A DNA stretch of 64,000 nt from Trichoderma breve (Eukaryota > Ascomycota > Sordariomycetes > Hypocreales > Hypocreaceae), in contig NC_079233.1 in NCBI RefSeq assembly GCF_028502605.1, positions 1,736,001 through 1,800,000 of the forward strand. Reading direction: 5' to 3'. A program made the position numbers and the translations under genes. Shown piece by piece: positions 23,786 through 36,534 of the stretch. Under the pieces are notes generated by a model that was given only the letters and a program-made list of their open reading frames with translations, had not been told where the DNA came from and did no database searches. Positions within the stretch are counted from its first letter, which is position 1, and every line of letters begins with the position of its first letter.

Positions 23786-25184
23786 AAAGACGAAGGCGAA
23801 ATGAAAGTGAGTGAGTGGTTGGTCAGGGTCAGGAAGGACAAGGACAGCATCTCGAAGAAGGATGTCTAATTTGGGTTCCAATCCATAAAATTTCGCTTTC
23901 CCGCTAGCTTTATTTAGCTGATATCTGCGACTATCTACAGTACCGTACGTGTACAGAAAACGGAAATCCAATCCAATCTCAGTTTATTCTTTGGGCCTCT
24001 GCAGCCACCAAATCCCCCGAGTGTACTGTAGATAGGTACATCCAATGTTAATCCTCCGTAGGTGCAGGGTATTGCTGCATGCAACTGGAAGTGAGGTGTG
24101 CCCGGCCCACAGCAGTGACAGTGAATGACCTCACAGGTGCCGGCGTACTCCGGACCTATTTTCCTGGAGTGCTGCAGCTCCCAATTAGAGACGCGCAATC
24201 CGGCCGAATCGGAATTGCCTTGGACAGTAGGTACGCTGTGCCTTGGATGGAAGCCCCGGTTGATGCACTGGAATCACGCATGGAACTACAGAGTAATGCT
24301 TAATGCTTTGATGTAGGGTAAGCGCTGGGCTGACGGGCTTGCGACCCGGATCTGCCTTTGTCTAGGAGTATTTCCCTCAAGTCATTGCGTGGCTGGAGAT
24401 GGGCGCCCGGCGCGTGACGTAAGGTACCAGAACGAGGCATGCAGACTGGGCGTCACAATCGGCTGACAAAAAGACGACAAGGCAATTCGGGCTTCGGCGT
24501 GCTCGGATATTTTTGTCGACCCTGCCTGAGAACTGGGGAACTTTTAACCTCGTCCCTCCTCCTCTCTCCTAACGTAATCAAGCAGGGAGCGTACGTAAAC
24601 TGACTCAAGCTAGCTGGAAACAAGGCGAGGCGAACCGACTGATAGACTTGTCAAAGCCCATCTCGCTTTTGTCGGACAAGCCTCTTCTTCCATCCCACGA
24701 CTTCTACTCGACTCGACATCTCACCCGCCTCTTTGCGCCGCGCAAATCTGGCTTCATCACCGCTCGCACGCCAAAGACTCTCTCTCTCTCTGTTGGCGTG
24801 CATTGCCTCTCCCCTTTGTTAAGCGCCACAGCTGTTGCGACCAGCCGCCCCACGCCAAGCACCTCCCAGGTACACCAAAGCGTTGCAGCCGCCGAGTTCG
24901 AGTGGCGATTCGATTCACCTTTGTGAGGCTCGTCAGCGTCTGCGTCGTGCTTGTCTGCAGCCGTTTGCCCAAGGTTCACGCTCGAAGCGTCTCGCGGCTG
25001 AATTTGCTGCGCACCCCGGACAGCCGCTTCGATCAATCTCATTTCTCTTCTCTCCTATCTTATCCTGCTTGCTAGCTGCGACCAACCCCCATCAGCTTCT
25101 CGCGCGCCAATCATCCGGCTCTTTCTCTCCCTCTTCTTTTCTTTTTCCTACTCTTCCAGTTGTGAATAGTACAGATCGCCCACC
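23786..25184. promoter_or_regulatory. intergenic region and pyrimidine-rich epsin leader
   Basis: No gene is recognised in these 1.4 kb. The segment 24640-25184 upstream of the epsin ATG is rich in CT runs (CTCTCTCTCTCT near 24780; CTTTTTCTTTTT-type runs at 25120-25155) and probably contains promoter and 5' untranslated sequence. Confidence 0.5.
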
Positions 25185-26378
25185 ATGTCAAAGGTTATGC
25201 GCAGCGTGAAAAACGTGACCAAGGGTTACTCTCATGCCCAGGTCAAGGTCCGAGATGGTTTGTCACCGCCCGGAATTGCCGCTCATCGGCCTAGTCAGCG
25301 ATGCTAATGGCAGCTTCTTTCCATAGCGACGAGCAACGATCCATGGGGTCCGACCGGCACGCAGATGAGCGAGATTGCCCAAATGACCTTCAACACGTAT
25401 GTCACGCTCTGAACAAACAGGGACCATAGCGTCAAACTAACCTTGAGCCCGATTGCAGGTCCACCGAGTTCTACGACATAATGGATATGCTTGACAAGAG
25501 GCTCAATGACAAGGGAAAGAATTGGCGCCATGTTCTCAAGGCGTTGAAGGTTCTCGACTACTGTCTCCACGAGGGCTCTGAGCTCGTTGTCACTTGGGCG
25601 CGCCAGAGCATCTACATCATCAAGACACTGCGAGAGTTCCAGTACATTGACGAGGAAGGCCGCGACGTCGGTCAGAATGGTAAGTTGATGCTTTCACTCT
25701 TCCGGTTGGCCGTTATTAACCCGGTGCGCAGTCCGTGTCGCGGCAAAGGAATTGACCGCGCTTATCCTGAATGACGAGCGATTGCGAGCGGAGCGAAGCG
25801 ACCGGAAGTCCTGGAAGTCGCGCGTCATGGGCCTAGATTCTGATTTCGGCCCGCAGTATGCTGGGCAAGGCGAACAGTCCCAGAGACGCCAGCCTCGGTC
25901 AGAACGGAGAGCTCCAAATGAAGAAGACGACACTGAGTATCGCCTTGCTATTGAAGCTAGCAAATACCAGGAGGAGGAGGACAGGAAACGAAGGCAGACT
26001 CGTTCCGGTGGTGAGAATGATGATGATCTCGCAAAGGCCATCAAACTGAGCCAGGAGGAGGAAGAGAGAAGACGTCGTGAGCTAGAAGACTCCAACGCCC
26101 ATTCTCTATTTGACGATGACACTCCCACAACATCCCAGCCACAGCACACGGGATTCAACCAGGGCTACCAACAAGGCAACGCTGTGGATTTCTGGGCCAA
26201 CCCAATTGACCAGCAGGCTCAACAGCTCCCCCAGCAGACGGGCTATCTAGGAAACGCTTATACTGGATACCAGCAGCCACAGCAGCAGCAGCCGCAGCAA
26301 ACTGGCTGGCAACCCAACTACAACGTCGCTTTCGGTGTTGATTCAATCCTCCCGGTGCCTACAGGTAACCTGCTTGCT

Positions 26379-26411
<33 letters not shown>

Positions 26412-27035
26412 TACCTCCAGCAGCAGCAACAGTTTGCTCAACAACAGCACTTGCAGCCTTCTCAGGCTCTGGATCTGGCCATCCAGCCTGGAAGCAACAA
26501 CCCTTGGGCAACTGGCAACCAGCTACAGCAGCAGTCTATTCAGCCCACTCCGACCGGTTCCAACAACCCCTTTGCCCAGAACAGGCCGCAATCAGCTAGA
26601 CCTGCGACGTCTTCTCTTAGCCCTCTGCCAGAGCAGAAGACTCTGTCCAACTTCAACCAGCCCCAGTTCTCACTGCAGCAGCAGCAACAGCTGCAGCAGA
26701 AGCCTGCTTTCAGCCAACCCCAGAGAGAACTCAGTGAGCATGAGATGAAACTGAATGCTTTACTGGCCTCTGGAGACGGCATGGACACATACGGAAACAC
26801 TGGCGACTTGCGAATTCCTTCACAGCACACTGCTCCTGGAACATTTATCAACAGCGCCGGCGCTGGTCTTGGTCGCCTCAACCCAGAAGCCACCGGCAAC
26901 AACCCTTTCCTACGACAGCAGTTTACCGGTCTGCCCAGCATCACCTATGGTGGCCAACCTCAGGTGAACAGCAACCCATTTGGAGCCCAGCAGCGACAGC
27001 AACCAGGCCAACCGCAAGATTTAATCCAGTTTTAG
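25185..27035 (+). CDS. epsin (ENTH-UIM-NPF endocytic adaptor, Ent1/Ent2-like)
   Basis: Epsins bind phosphoinositides, ubiquitinated cargo, EH-domain proteins and clathrin at endocytic sites. Four exons (25185-25257, 25327-25396, 25459-25679, 25732-27035) join in frame to 555 aa. An ENTH domain occupies about residues 1-150, with MRSVKNVTKGYSHAQVKVRDAT and the DPWGP motif near its start. Two ubiquitin-interacting motifs follow at about 186-203 (YRLAIEASKYQEEE) and 219-234 (DLAKAIKLSQEEEE). The C-terminal half is Gln-rich with pure Q runs, and it carries NPF motifs (NNPFAQ, NNPFLR, SNPFGA) for EH-domain binding. The extreme C-terminus DLIQF resembles the terminal clathrin box of yeast Ent1/Ent2. 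The start context CACCATGTC is favourable. Confidence 0.94.
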
Positions 27036-27857
27036 GGCGAAGAAGTTGAAAAACAAAAAAATGGGCTAATTTTTATATACCAAAGACGGGACTGACGGAT
27101 TTTCCATTGCCTTTGACGCTCTTTCTAATACCGCCATTTTTCTCTTTTGTTCCTGTTCATGGACTTATTATACCTCACCTTTTTCTTTTAAAGGTGAAAA
27201 GTCTCTATTCCCTGTAGCAACGGCTTTCTCGGCATCGTACCAATTTGTTTTCTTGACTTTGCTAGGGGAAGGGGATTAAGATTCTACTCGTTTGGGTGGC
27301 TGAGATGGAATTAAACGGGATATCTCTTTTTTGTTTTCTTTTTTCTTCCTACGATCCATGTGGTATGTTAATTAGACAACGCGCCTCTGGAATTCAAAAT
27401 TGTAGATCTGAATTCGACCTTGTTCATATTTGTCCAAGCTTTCCATCTCGTGAATGCTAGCATAGGTTATCTCGTAGCACTTATTCTAGTCCTGGAGCCT
27501 AAAGCAACTCCTGCTGCCATTGCCTCGTTATACATAATCCTAAACAAGAAAAAAAAAGCAACAAAACTACCGATACGCCATCTCCAAAAAAAAGATATAC
27601 TTTGTGAGCATGTGCGCATTATATGTGATCCATTGTCCTCGACTATAACTTTGCAACATTCCGAAACCGTGTGCTCCTTGGGGACCAGCTTTCATGCGTC
27701 CCGGCAAGGGCGGGCCGTCGAGAAGGCGGGACATATCTTCGACGGCGAAACAGCTCTGCGCCGGGATATTGAAGGCCTTTTATTGCCGGGGCTGGAACAG
27801 CTCTCTCCCCGGGAGCTTTCGTCGTAAAACGTCTTTCTGTCTTCCTTTGATGCCCAA
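27036..27857. other. convergent 3' intergenic region
   Basis: This is the tail-to-tail gap between epsin and the centrin gene. It is T-rich just after the epsin stop, as expected for untranslated sequence. The open frame at 27420-27827 (plus) has no motif and is not called. Confidence 0.5.
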
Positions 27858-28527
27858 CTAGCCAGCCTCCTCCATCATCTGTATGAACTCTTCGAGATTC
27901 ACCCCGCCCTTGCCGTCGTGGTCGAGGTGCTCTATCATGGTCTGGATCTCTTCATCCGTCATTGTGCGTTCTTCCTTGATGTCTTGAGCTAGATGCCTCA
28001 TGTCTTCGACCGAAATGATGCCGTCCTGGTCGTAGTCGAACATGTTGAATACTTTGATCGCCTCCTCACGCGGGTCTCGTCGGGCAATGAGCTTTGCGGC
28101 GCATAGTCGGAACTGGTCGGGGTAGATGAGAAGGCGGTTGACCGGACAGCTGTGAGGGTCTCGCCAATCGGGCGGTACTGTGCCGTAGTTTTCTAGTTCT
28201 CTGCAGTATTCGGGTTTGGGCATGTCGAAACCGAGCGCGGCGAGCGAGTGTTTGAATTCGTAGCTATTCAGCCACCCTTTCTTCTTCATATCCATCAAGT
28301 CGAACTAAGGGGCATTGCTAATGTGAGAAGTCTGGGACGGGGCTCTAAGACAGATTTGTGGCCAAACTTACGACTTCGTCAATGTGTTCGCGATCCTCGT
28401 CAGCAATGGTGCCGTAATCCTCGTTTGAAGACACCTGCGGCGCGGGGGGATTCCGTGGCTGCGCATGCTGGTTGGACCCTCCTGCTATTGATCGTCCCGG
28501 AAAAGGGCGAGGCGTGTGAGAGTTCAT
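27858..28527 (-). CDS. centrin-like EF-hand protein (Cdc31-type)
   Basis: Two exons (28527-28372 and 28304-27858) give 200 aa. A 45-residue Pro/Ser-rich head is followed by an EF-hand protein of the centrin family, which acts at the spindle pole body and in mRNA-export and repair complexes. The first EF loop is degenerate (starts at D57, with Lys at two ligand positions). The region expected to hold EF-hand 2 is instead ENYGTVPPDWRDPHSCPVNR (about 90-108), without ligands. EF-hand 3 (DYDQDGIISVED, about 142-153) looks competent. EF-hand 4 (DHDGKGGVNLEE, about 180-191) is close to canonical. The conserved LAALGFDMPKPEY links EF1 and EF2 as in centrins. The initiator is the first ATG of the open frame, but the frame stays open further upstream. 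Divergent from NUP98-96. Confidence 0.85.
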
Positions 28528-29766
28528 GCCAGGCAGATAGTCCGGGTTGTATATCGCGAAGCAAGTGAGCGAGCGTGAATGCGTGAGTGCGAGTTGCGTA
28601 TCCAAAGAGGATTGGGCTTTTTTTTTTCTCAGCTTATACTGCCAACAGGGGAACCAAAAGGCTGCGCATGGGTTTTAACTGGGGGGAAAGGTCCAGCCCT
28701 TAAATAATGGCGTAAGGAGGACAGAAAAATGAGTACAAGCTGTGGAATGTGTCTTATAACAGGAATAAAGAAATGAATGAAAAAGAGAGGTCTGTAGCTA
28801 TGGGCAGAAAGCACTGAAAAGTCGAATGCTTTTGGGTCGTTATTTTGCCGGCTTAACGGGCGAGGGATGCGACGCGACGGAGCTTGACGCGCCAACAGCT
28901 ACAGGCGGTTGCACTCGCGATGCAGCGGCTTTAGGCCTAAACAACAGCCACTGGCTTACCTATCAGTTGAGGGGAGAGCTGCTGCAGAAGGGGGCCACAA
29001 GGGTTACACCTGACCAAAGGTTCCTCCGTAGGCAGTGGCCCAGGCACCCGCAACCTGCCTGCCTGGTAGAGCAATTGGCGACGCTGATTGGTTGTTGTTA
29101 GTCAGCACGGCGGTTTGGGCCAATGGGAGGGGAAAGTTCTTGTCTGAGGCACCAACATCAGTCAGCCTAGCGGGCAGCAGCAGCGACACGAAAAAAAAAG
29201 CTGAGCTGACCAAAGAAAGGACCGGCTTTTGCTTTGACCTGAACTTTTGCCTCTTCCCGTCTGCTGCCACCAAAGCTCAACGGGTGACCATCCTGCTCGA
29301 GGTATAAAGGGCCATTTACGCCTTTTGCACTGCACCTCTCTGGTCTTTGTTAAGCAGTTTTTCTTCTCGTTTTTCTTCTCTAGTCTCTCATTCGGTCATT
29401 GCGCCTCTCCTTGTCCCTGCTGCGGCGCCATTCGTCGCGGCTCTCAGCCCTTTGTCAGAACGGCGTCAGATAGAGCAGATAATCCCGTCTATCAACCAGA
29501 ACGCGACTTTTCGCTCATCGCCTCATCACCTCGCAGCTGGGCATGATTAACCTGGGCGGGCGCTGCTACCATTAATCTACACGCCATCGCATATGCGCGC
29601 TTTCTTCCGCGATTCTCGATTTGTTTTCCGTGGCCGATATTGATCGCGCCCTCTCGAGTCCCTCTTCGCGAAGCACAACACACTTTACCACAACAAAGCA
29701 TCGTCTGCGGATAGCTTCCAACAACTACTCACTCCCTCCGAATACCGCGATACACGGACGCCCATC
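28528..29766. promoter_or_regulatory. divergent promoter region, centrin / NUP98-96
   Basis: This 1.2 kb gap lies between head-to-head genes. It contains a pyrimidine-rich stretch at 29330-29420 upstream of the nucleoporin ATG and an A-run near 29190. No coding region is recognised. Confidence 0.5.
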
Positions 29767-32700
29767 ATGTCGTTCGGCGGCGGATTTGGGGGCGGTTTCG
29801 GCTCAAACACCAACCAGCAGTCCTCGGGCGGGTTTGGTGGCTTCGGGGCCAACAATAACACCACTTCATCAGGTACATTCACATCACGACCACGACTAGG
29901 CGTTACACACCAATCACTAACCATAACCCACACAGGCTTCGGCTCCAACACTGGAGGCTTTGGTGCATCTCCCAGCACCGGCGGCGGCATGTTTGGCAAC
30001 AACGCTTCTTCAGGCGGCTTTGGCTCAACACCTGGTAAGTTTGTTCTCATATTCTCATGAAAGGGCAAAGGGCACAGGGTATTTTATCTACTGCTCTTCC
30101 CTTCTCAATAATTTTCATCTCCACCTCCGCGCCTCTTCCAATTCTAACAAGACTCTAGGCGGCTTTGGATCAAACACGGGCGGCTTTGGCAGCAAGCCTG
30201 CTTTCGGCTCAACCCCTACTACTACTCCTGCTTCAGGTGGTCTTTTTGGAGCCTCCAGCACCCCTAGCAGCACCGGTACGGGCTTTGGTGGGTTTGGATC
30301 AAACACCAACACTACCACCCCCTCTGCGTTTGGCAGTAACACCACTGGTGGCGGCCTATTCGGCAATGCTAATAAACCAGCAGGCGGTTTCGGAACTGCG
30401 AACACGGGTGGCTCTCTGTTTGGCGCCGGCAACACTAACACCGCTTCCAACACGGGCACGGGCTTTGGCAACTTTGGTTCGACCAATACCTTGGGCGGCG
30501 CCACTGGCGATCCTCCCGGCACGGCTGTCACTCCTTTCCAAGCCTTTACCGAAAAAGAGCCCAACAGCAGCACCAACCTGTCCAACGCCTTCCAGAACAT
30601 CTTGTTCCAGGATCCATATAAGAAGTGGTCTGCTGATGAGCTGAGATTGGCGGATTACGTCCAAGGCAGACGGCACGGCAACCCCAGCGGTGCTGGAGCT
30701 TTTGGAGTCAACTCGGGCTTTGGCGGCGGCTTCGGCAATCAGACGAATACCCCCTCGACTGGCGGCTTCGGAGCGACAAACACAGGCGGAGGATTGTTTG
30801 GATCAGGCAATACTGCCAGTAACACAACCTCTGGCTTCGGCGGCGGCTTTGGTGCACAGAATACCCCTGCTGCTAGCAACACTGCTGGTGGCCTCTTTGG
30901 CAACACCAACAAGCCAAGCGGAGGCCTTTTTGGAAACACTCAGCAGAACCAAACCGGGGGAGGTCTGTTTGGAAGCGGCGCCACCAACACTGCGACGACT
31001 GGTGGTTTTGGTCAGGCAAACACCCAGAGTGGTGGCCTCTTCGGCGCAACGAATAATGCTGCGGCCAACACCGGCGGAGGCTTGTTTGGCAACACTGCTC
31101 AGAAACCCGCAGGCACTGGATTCAGCTTCGGTAACACTGCTAATACGGCGGCACCTTCGGGCTTTGGGACGCAAAGTAATGCCTTTGGCTCGAATACTAA
31201 CACCGCGACTGGTGGCGGTCTCTTTGGCAACAACGCCGCCAGCGCACAGCCTGCCGGAGGTCTCTTCGGGAACAACGCCCAGCAGCAGCAGCCGAATACC
31301 TCTGGAGGCTTGTTTGGTCAGGCGCAAACCCAACAGTCTGGAGGTTTATTTGGCAACACTCAGCAGAAGCCGGCTACTGGTGGACTCTTTGGCTCCACGC
31401 CTGCCGCTGCCAGCACAGGTGGCGGCCTTTTCGGAAGCAATACAGCTCAGCAGCAGGGAACGACAGGACTGGGAGGCACGAATACTGGAGGCCTTTTTGG
31501 AGCTAAGCCAGCTGCAACAGGTGGCCTTTTTGGCTCTGCTCCTGCCGCTGCCAGCACAGGTGGCGGCCTTTTCGGCGGTTCCAACACGACCCAGCAAGCT
31601 GCTGGCACCGGCCTCTTTGGCTCAGCCGCGAATCAGCAGAAGCCTGGCCTCTTTGGATCTACGCCCGCGGCGACGGGTACGGGAATGTTCGGTGGCGGTG
31701 CAGCGGGAACTCAAGGCGGCATCTTCAGCAATGCTGGTGCCCAACAGCAGCAGAGCATTGGCCTCGGCGGTTCCTTGCTAGGAGCTTCTCAAGCAGTTAA
31801 CAACGCGCCACAAGGTCTCACTGCGAACTTGAGCGACGTGTCGGCATATGGCTCACCGTCGTTGTTTTCCGGAATTAGTGGAGGCGACGTTCCTAACCCT
31901 GGTCCACTCGCGGTGCCCCTGAGCGGACAGCCGAAGCCCAAGAGACCGTCCATCTTCCCCATGTACAAATTCACACCTGCGGCATCGGGCCGTTTTGGCA
32001 CGCCTCAAAAGAGAGGGTTCGGCTTTTCTTACAGCAGCTATGGGTCTCCTGGAGGAGCAAACCCTGCAGGTCTCTCTGGCACTCCCAGCACTCTGGGCCG
32101 TAACTTACTCGGCGCCAGCAGCAGCGGAACTGCCCTTAGCAAGAGCATATCCTCAAGCAATCTGCGTCGCACCGTCAATGCTGACGACAGTATTCTCCTA
32201 CCTGGCGCCTTCTCAAACACTAACAACACGCGCTGGTATGGAAGCACGGGCTCGAAGAAGCTGGTTATCAACCGCGAACTAAGAAGCGACCTCTTCTCTA
32301 CGCCGAACAAGGATGGGCGGAATGGCGATAACGGAACCGGCCCACGAAAACTAGCTAAGCGCGTTAGTTTTGATACCAATGTAGATGGCGAAGATTCTAC
32401 CCCTGTGCGAGCACTACCGGCTCCAGGCGATGTACCAGAAACCCCTGGCGAGGATACTCCCCGATCGGACAAGTCTACTCCCACCACAAACGGACTTTGG
32501 ACTCCCGAAATGGAGCAGGTTAAGGGCAAGGGCAAGGACAAGGAATTGACCATTGTTCAAGAGGAAGACAGTGCTACCCCCGAGCCCCAGGCCAACGGTT
32601 TCGACAATGCTCCAGGAAAGTACTGGATGGACCCTTCGCGAGAGGACATCCAGAATATGAATAGAATTCAGCGACAACGGATTGACAACTTCACTGTTGG

Positions 32701-35700
32701 CCGAGAAAATGTCGGTCACATTACCTTCAAGATCCCGGTGGATATCAGTGGCATCGATTTGGATGAGCTTTGCGGCGGTATCATTCAGCTGGAACCTCGA
32801 TCTGCAACCGTCTACCCCATTGCGGCGAAGAAGCCTCCTGTCGGAAAGGGGCTGAATGTACCTGCCAGGATAACATTGGAACAATCTTGGCCTCGCGGTG
32901 GTCGAGACAAGAGAGTCGCCAGCGACCCCAAGCGCTTCAACAAGCACATTGAGCGGCTCAAGCGCATCGTCGACACCACTTATGAAAGCTACGATGTGGA
33001 CACGGGAGTTTGGGTCTTTTCCGTGGAGCATTTCACAACCTACGGACTAGACGATTCCGATGAAGAGACTGAGTTTGACACCACTCTCGACCTTCCTACT
33101 GCTGCCCCATTGTCCAACGCCGCACCGCCGGCGGCTTTCCGTCCGTCACAGGATGATGAGATGATGGATTTTCCTCAATCGCACATGCTACCTGGTGCAT
33201 TCGATGACCAGGAAAAGCTGTTTGCGACCGAGTTCACAGGACGACAGTCTTTTTTAGGGGCTAGCTCCGCGGACTCTGCCACACATGATGTCAAATTGTC
33301 GCTGGAAAACGAAATGACCGGTGACGACATCGCAGAGTATGATATGTCCGAGGATGAAGACATGACGAGGTCTTCTGTCGGACAACATCTCGCCGCGGAG
33401 CATGACGATGCCTCGTCCGAGGGTGGCCAGGATGTTAAGCGCTCGACCGCAACTCCTGGCGGCATTCTCAGAGCCAGAATGAGAGCGATGAAGGACTCAG
33501 CTGGCCCCGTGAAGCTTGAAGTCGCAGATGGCGACGATTGGATGGAAATGTTAAGGAAGACGGTCAGCCCGATGAAGCGGGACCGCCATCTACTAAGGGA
33601 AGTGGCTGGTCCTACCTCTAAGCAGGGAAAGACTGTCACATTTGATCTCGATGATGAATCGGATTTTCGAAAGTCGTCTATTTGGGGCAGGAGCATGAGC
33701 AGGCCCGACAGGAAGAATGGAGCTGCGACTGGTGCTCAGATTGGTATGGATCAAGGACGTGGATTTGCCACGAGTATCGACTTGATGAATTCCTTGTTTG
33801 AGAAGCCAAAGCCAAAGCCGACACGCCAGGAGTTTAACGCTTCTCAGTCCGCCAAAGGTTTTCCCAAGGTCGGTACCCTCATTGTTTCGTGACTTGACAC
33901 CTCCCCCCTTTCTTTTCCCTGTTGAGATTGATAATAATTTTTCGGGCTGGATGGAGGCCCTATGTGTATTTAACCAAGTAATGAATAGAAAAAATGCTAA
34001 ACTATTATGTGTCCATTATAGTTCCCGTACGAACGACAAGCTAAGACTGCCACGGCTGAAGAAGATGAGCGCGCCTTTCACAGCGCCTCGAGGCCAACCT
34101 GGGGGCCGGACGAGACGCTTGTCTTAATTCGGTCGTTGGACGGCTCACACTCGCGCCGGTCAATACGTGATACCTCGGATATCCTGACATATCAACGGTC
34201 TAGTATACAGACTGACGAGCAGGATATCCGCCTGGCTACGTTCGCTGCTGAGGTAAGAGGCGTCGTGTAATGTGAACCAATAAAAGGCATTGACTAACAT
34301 TGTTTCAGCCATCCAAGAAATATCTCGCTTCCCAGGATGTCGTGACCGAGATCGATGTTATTGAAGGAGTGCCACAAGCCAGCCTTCATGCTACAAATCT
34401 CAAGAGCCTGTATCAGCCTAAATATACGAATGATGCAGCTAGCATTCATGAGAAGCAGGTATGGGAGCTCGCAAGCATCCTGTTCGACAATCTGGACAAC
34501 CAAAGTTCGATGGAGGAGGAACATTTGGCGCGAAGAAATAAGCTGTCCCAATTCTGGTCCGATTTGGTCGAACAAGCCTCATCGACAGGTATTGGTCTAG
34601 CAGCCTCCAGTGAAGAAAAGGCGCTCGCATGTCTTGCTGGTCACCGAATTCCAGAAGCCTGCAAACACCTCTTGGACGGCAAAAACTTCCGCCTTGCAAC
34701 TCTGGTCCCCCTGATCGGCACTAGTGATGTCGCCAAGAGGGAAATGAGAGAGCAGGTGAAGTCGTGGCTAGATTCGAAGATACTGTCCGAGTTTTCCGAG
34801 GCCATCCGTACCATTTACGAGCTCCTGGGTGGAAATGTCTGTGTCTGCGAGGGTTTGAAGGGTGTGCCCAACGAGGATCGAGTTGATTCTTTTGTCATCT
34901 CAAAGCACTTTGGCTTGGACTGGAGACAATCTTTCGGCCTGCGATTGTGGTATGCCATTTCCAACCATGATGACTTGTCCGCTGCCGTTGAAAAGTTCAA
35001 GGACGACATCGATCAAGACAAGGAAGAACTGCCTCGCCCTTGGTATGTTGAGCAGGGCATCGCACCTCTCTGGGACGACGCCAAGATTGATACTCGCCAA
35101 GATCTGCTATGGGGTCTTTTGCAGCTGTATGCTGATCAAGACGCCGACTTGGAGGCTGTCCTTCGTCCGGAGAACTCGCAGCTATCCCCTCTTGAGGCAA
35201 GACTTCGATGGCAATTGGGCATCGCCCTGACATCCACTGGCAAGGTCTCGTACGGCGCAAACGGGGTTGAGAAGGCTGATGCTGCTACTCTGGCATATGC
35301 TGCTCAACTTACCCGAGCAGGCGAGTGGCTCGAAGCTGCTTTCGTATTGCTACATCTCCACCACACAGCAGCGCGCAAGAAGGCACTCCAAGAACACCTC
35401 TGCCAGCACGCCAACTTGATTGGCTCTGAGTCAGATGCCAACTTTGTCATGCTCACCGAGAAGTATCGCATCCCAGCAGCTTGGATCTGGGAAGCTCTTG
35501 CGCTCTATATGCGTTGCGTGAAGAAAGATGCTGTGGCTGAAATGCAGTGCCTTTTGCGAGCGGGATCGCACGTCGAAGCCCATCGCATCTTGGTTCAGCA
35601 TGTTGCTCCGCAGGCCATTATTGAGCGTGATTACGCCGGCTTGTTGTCCCTCATCTCTCAGTTCCAAGATCGTCAACAGGGCATCACAGAATGGACTCAA

Positions 35701-36082
35701 GGTGGCGAGATTTACGGCCACTTCCTCCAGCTGATCGAATGCCGTGGCAAGGGAGAAATGGTCTCCCCTGCATTGCTCGACAGACTCCTCGCTGGTCTGA
35801 ACGCGATGAAGGATATCGGGGTTGAAAACAACATTACGCGATACGCCGCTATTTCCGACATGGCAGACGAGACTGCTAGAGAGATCGTAAAGTTGACACG
35901 ACAGAAACAGGTATGTGGTTCTTCATTTGGAAAAAATCTTCTTTGACCATCTTCCACTAACATGATTGCAGGATATGGAACTTCGATCCAGAATTTTGAG
36001 CCTTCCGCTTACCCAAGATCGACTGCTCGCATACTCGGTTGACCTGAGTCTGGACCGTTACAGAGAGGTGATGTCGCATTAA
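29767..36082 (+). CDS. NUP98-NUP96 precursor nucleoporin (Nup145/SonB type)
   Basis: The precursor of an FG nucleoporin and a Y-complex scaffold subunit is made as one chain and cut by its own protease fold. Six exons (29767-29872, 29936-30034, 30159-33868, 34022-34252, 34309-35910, 35972-36082) join in frame to 1952 aa. Residues 1 to about 640 are FG/GLFG repeats, interrupted by a GLEBS-like motif (NAFQNILFQDPYKKW, ELRLADYVQGRR) near residue 220 that in relatives binds Gle2. The autoproteolytic domain starts near YWMDPSREDIQNMNR and ends VEHFTTYGL. The expected cut is between F1027 and T1028, giving pieces of 1027 and 925 aa. The C-terminal piece is the helical Nup96/Nup145C scaffold. The donor at 33869 is GTCGGT, weaker than the others; the acceptor at 34021 joins GFPK to FPYERQ. 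Single-copy fused genes of this kind are known in Aspergillus (sonB). Confidence 0.94.
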
Positions 36083-36534
36083 GGCTTGGAAATGAGACCA
36101 GATGAGATGAGATGAAATGGACAGGGCTCGGAAATATCTGCTGCATTGGGTTTTCTTTTATGTATTCACTGTTTTCTTTTTTATTCCTCCATTGAAAAGA
36201 CGAAGGAAATGCGCACACTGGGAGGGGAGGAGAAGAGATTAGCCAGTATCATGAGATGAGTGGAAGGACAGGGGAAGAAAGCAAGAGCCAGCCAAGGGCT
36301 GCATTAGTAGTGTAGTATAATAGCTGTTCTATTTAGATTGATGCGATTTTGCCATCGCGTGTAATGAAGATGCGGATGCAGTCTAGCTAACATCTTGTCG
36401 GTTGTATAAGTGATAAGACACTGCTGGACCCAACGCCAAATCTTCGGCCACGAACAAAATCTTGCTCTTGCAAAATAAAATTTCAATACAATATTACATC
36501 ATTTACATCATCCATCTCCCCTCCTTAAGACGCC
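36083..36534. other. intergenic region
   Basis: This is the 3' flank of NUP98-96 and the short AT-rich upstream region of the SET gene. No feature is recognised. Confidence 0.45.

Noticed and set aside
26380..26450. CAG/CAA repeat as a possible unstable satellite
   Set aside because: It is the in-frame polyglutamine part of epsin, normal for the family.
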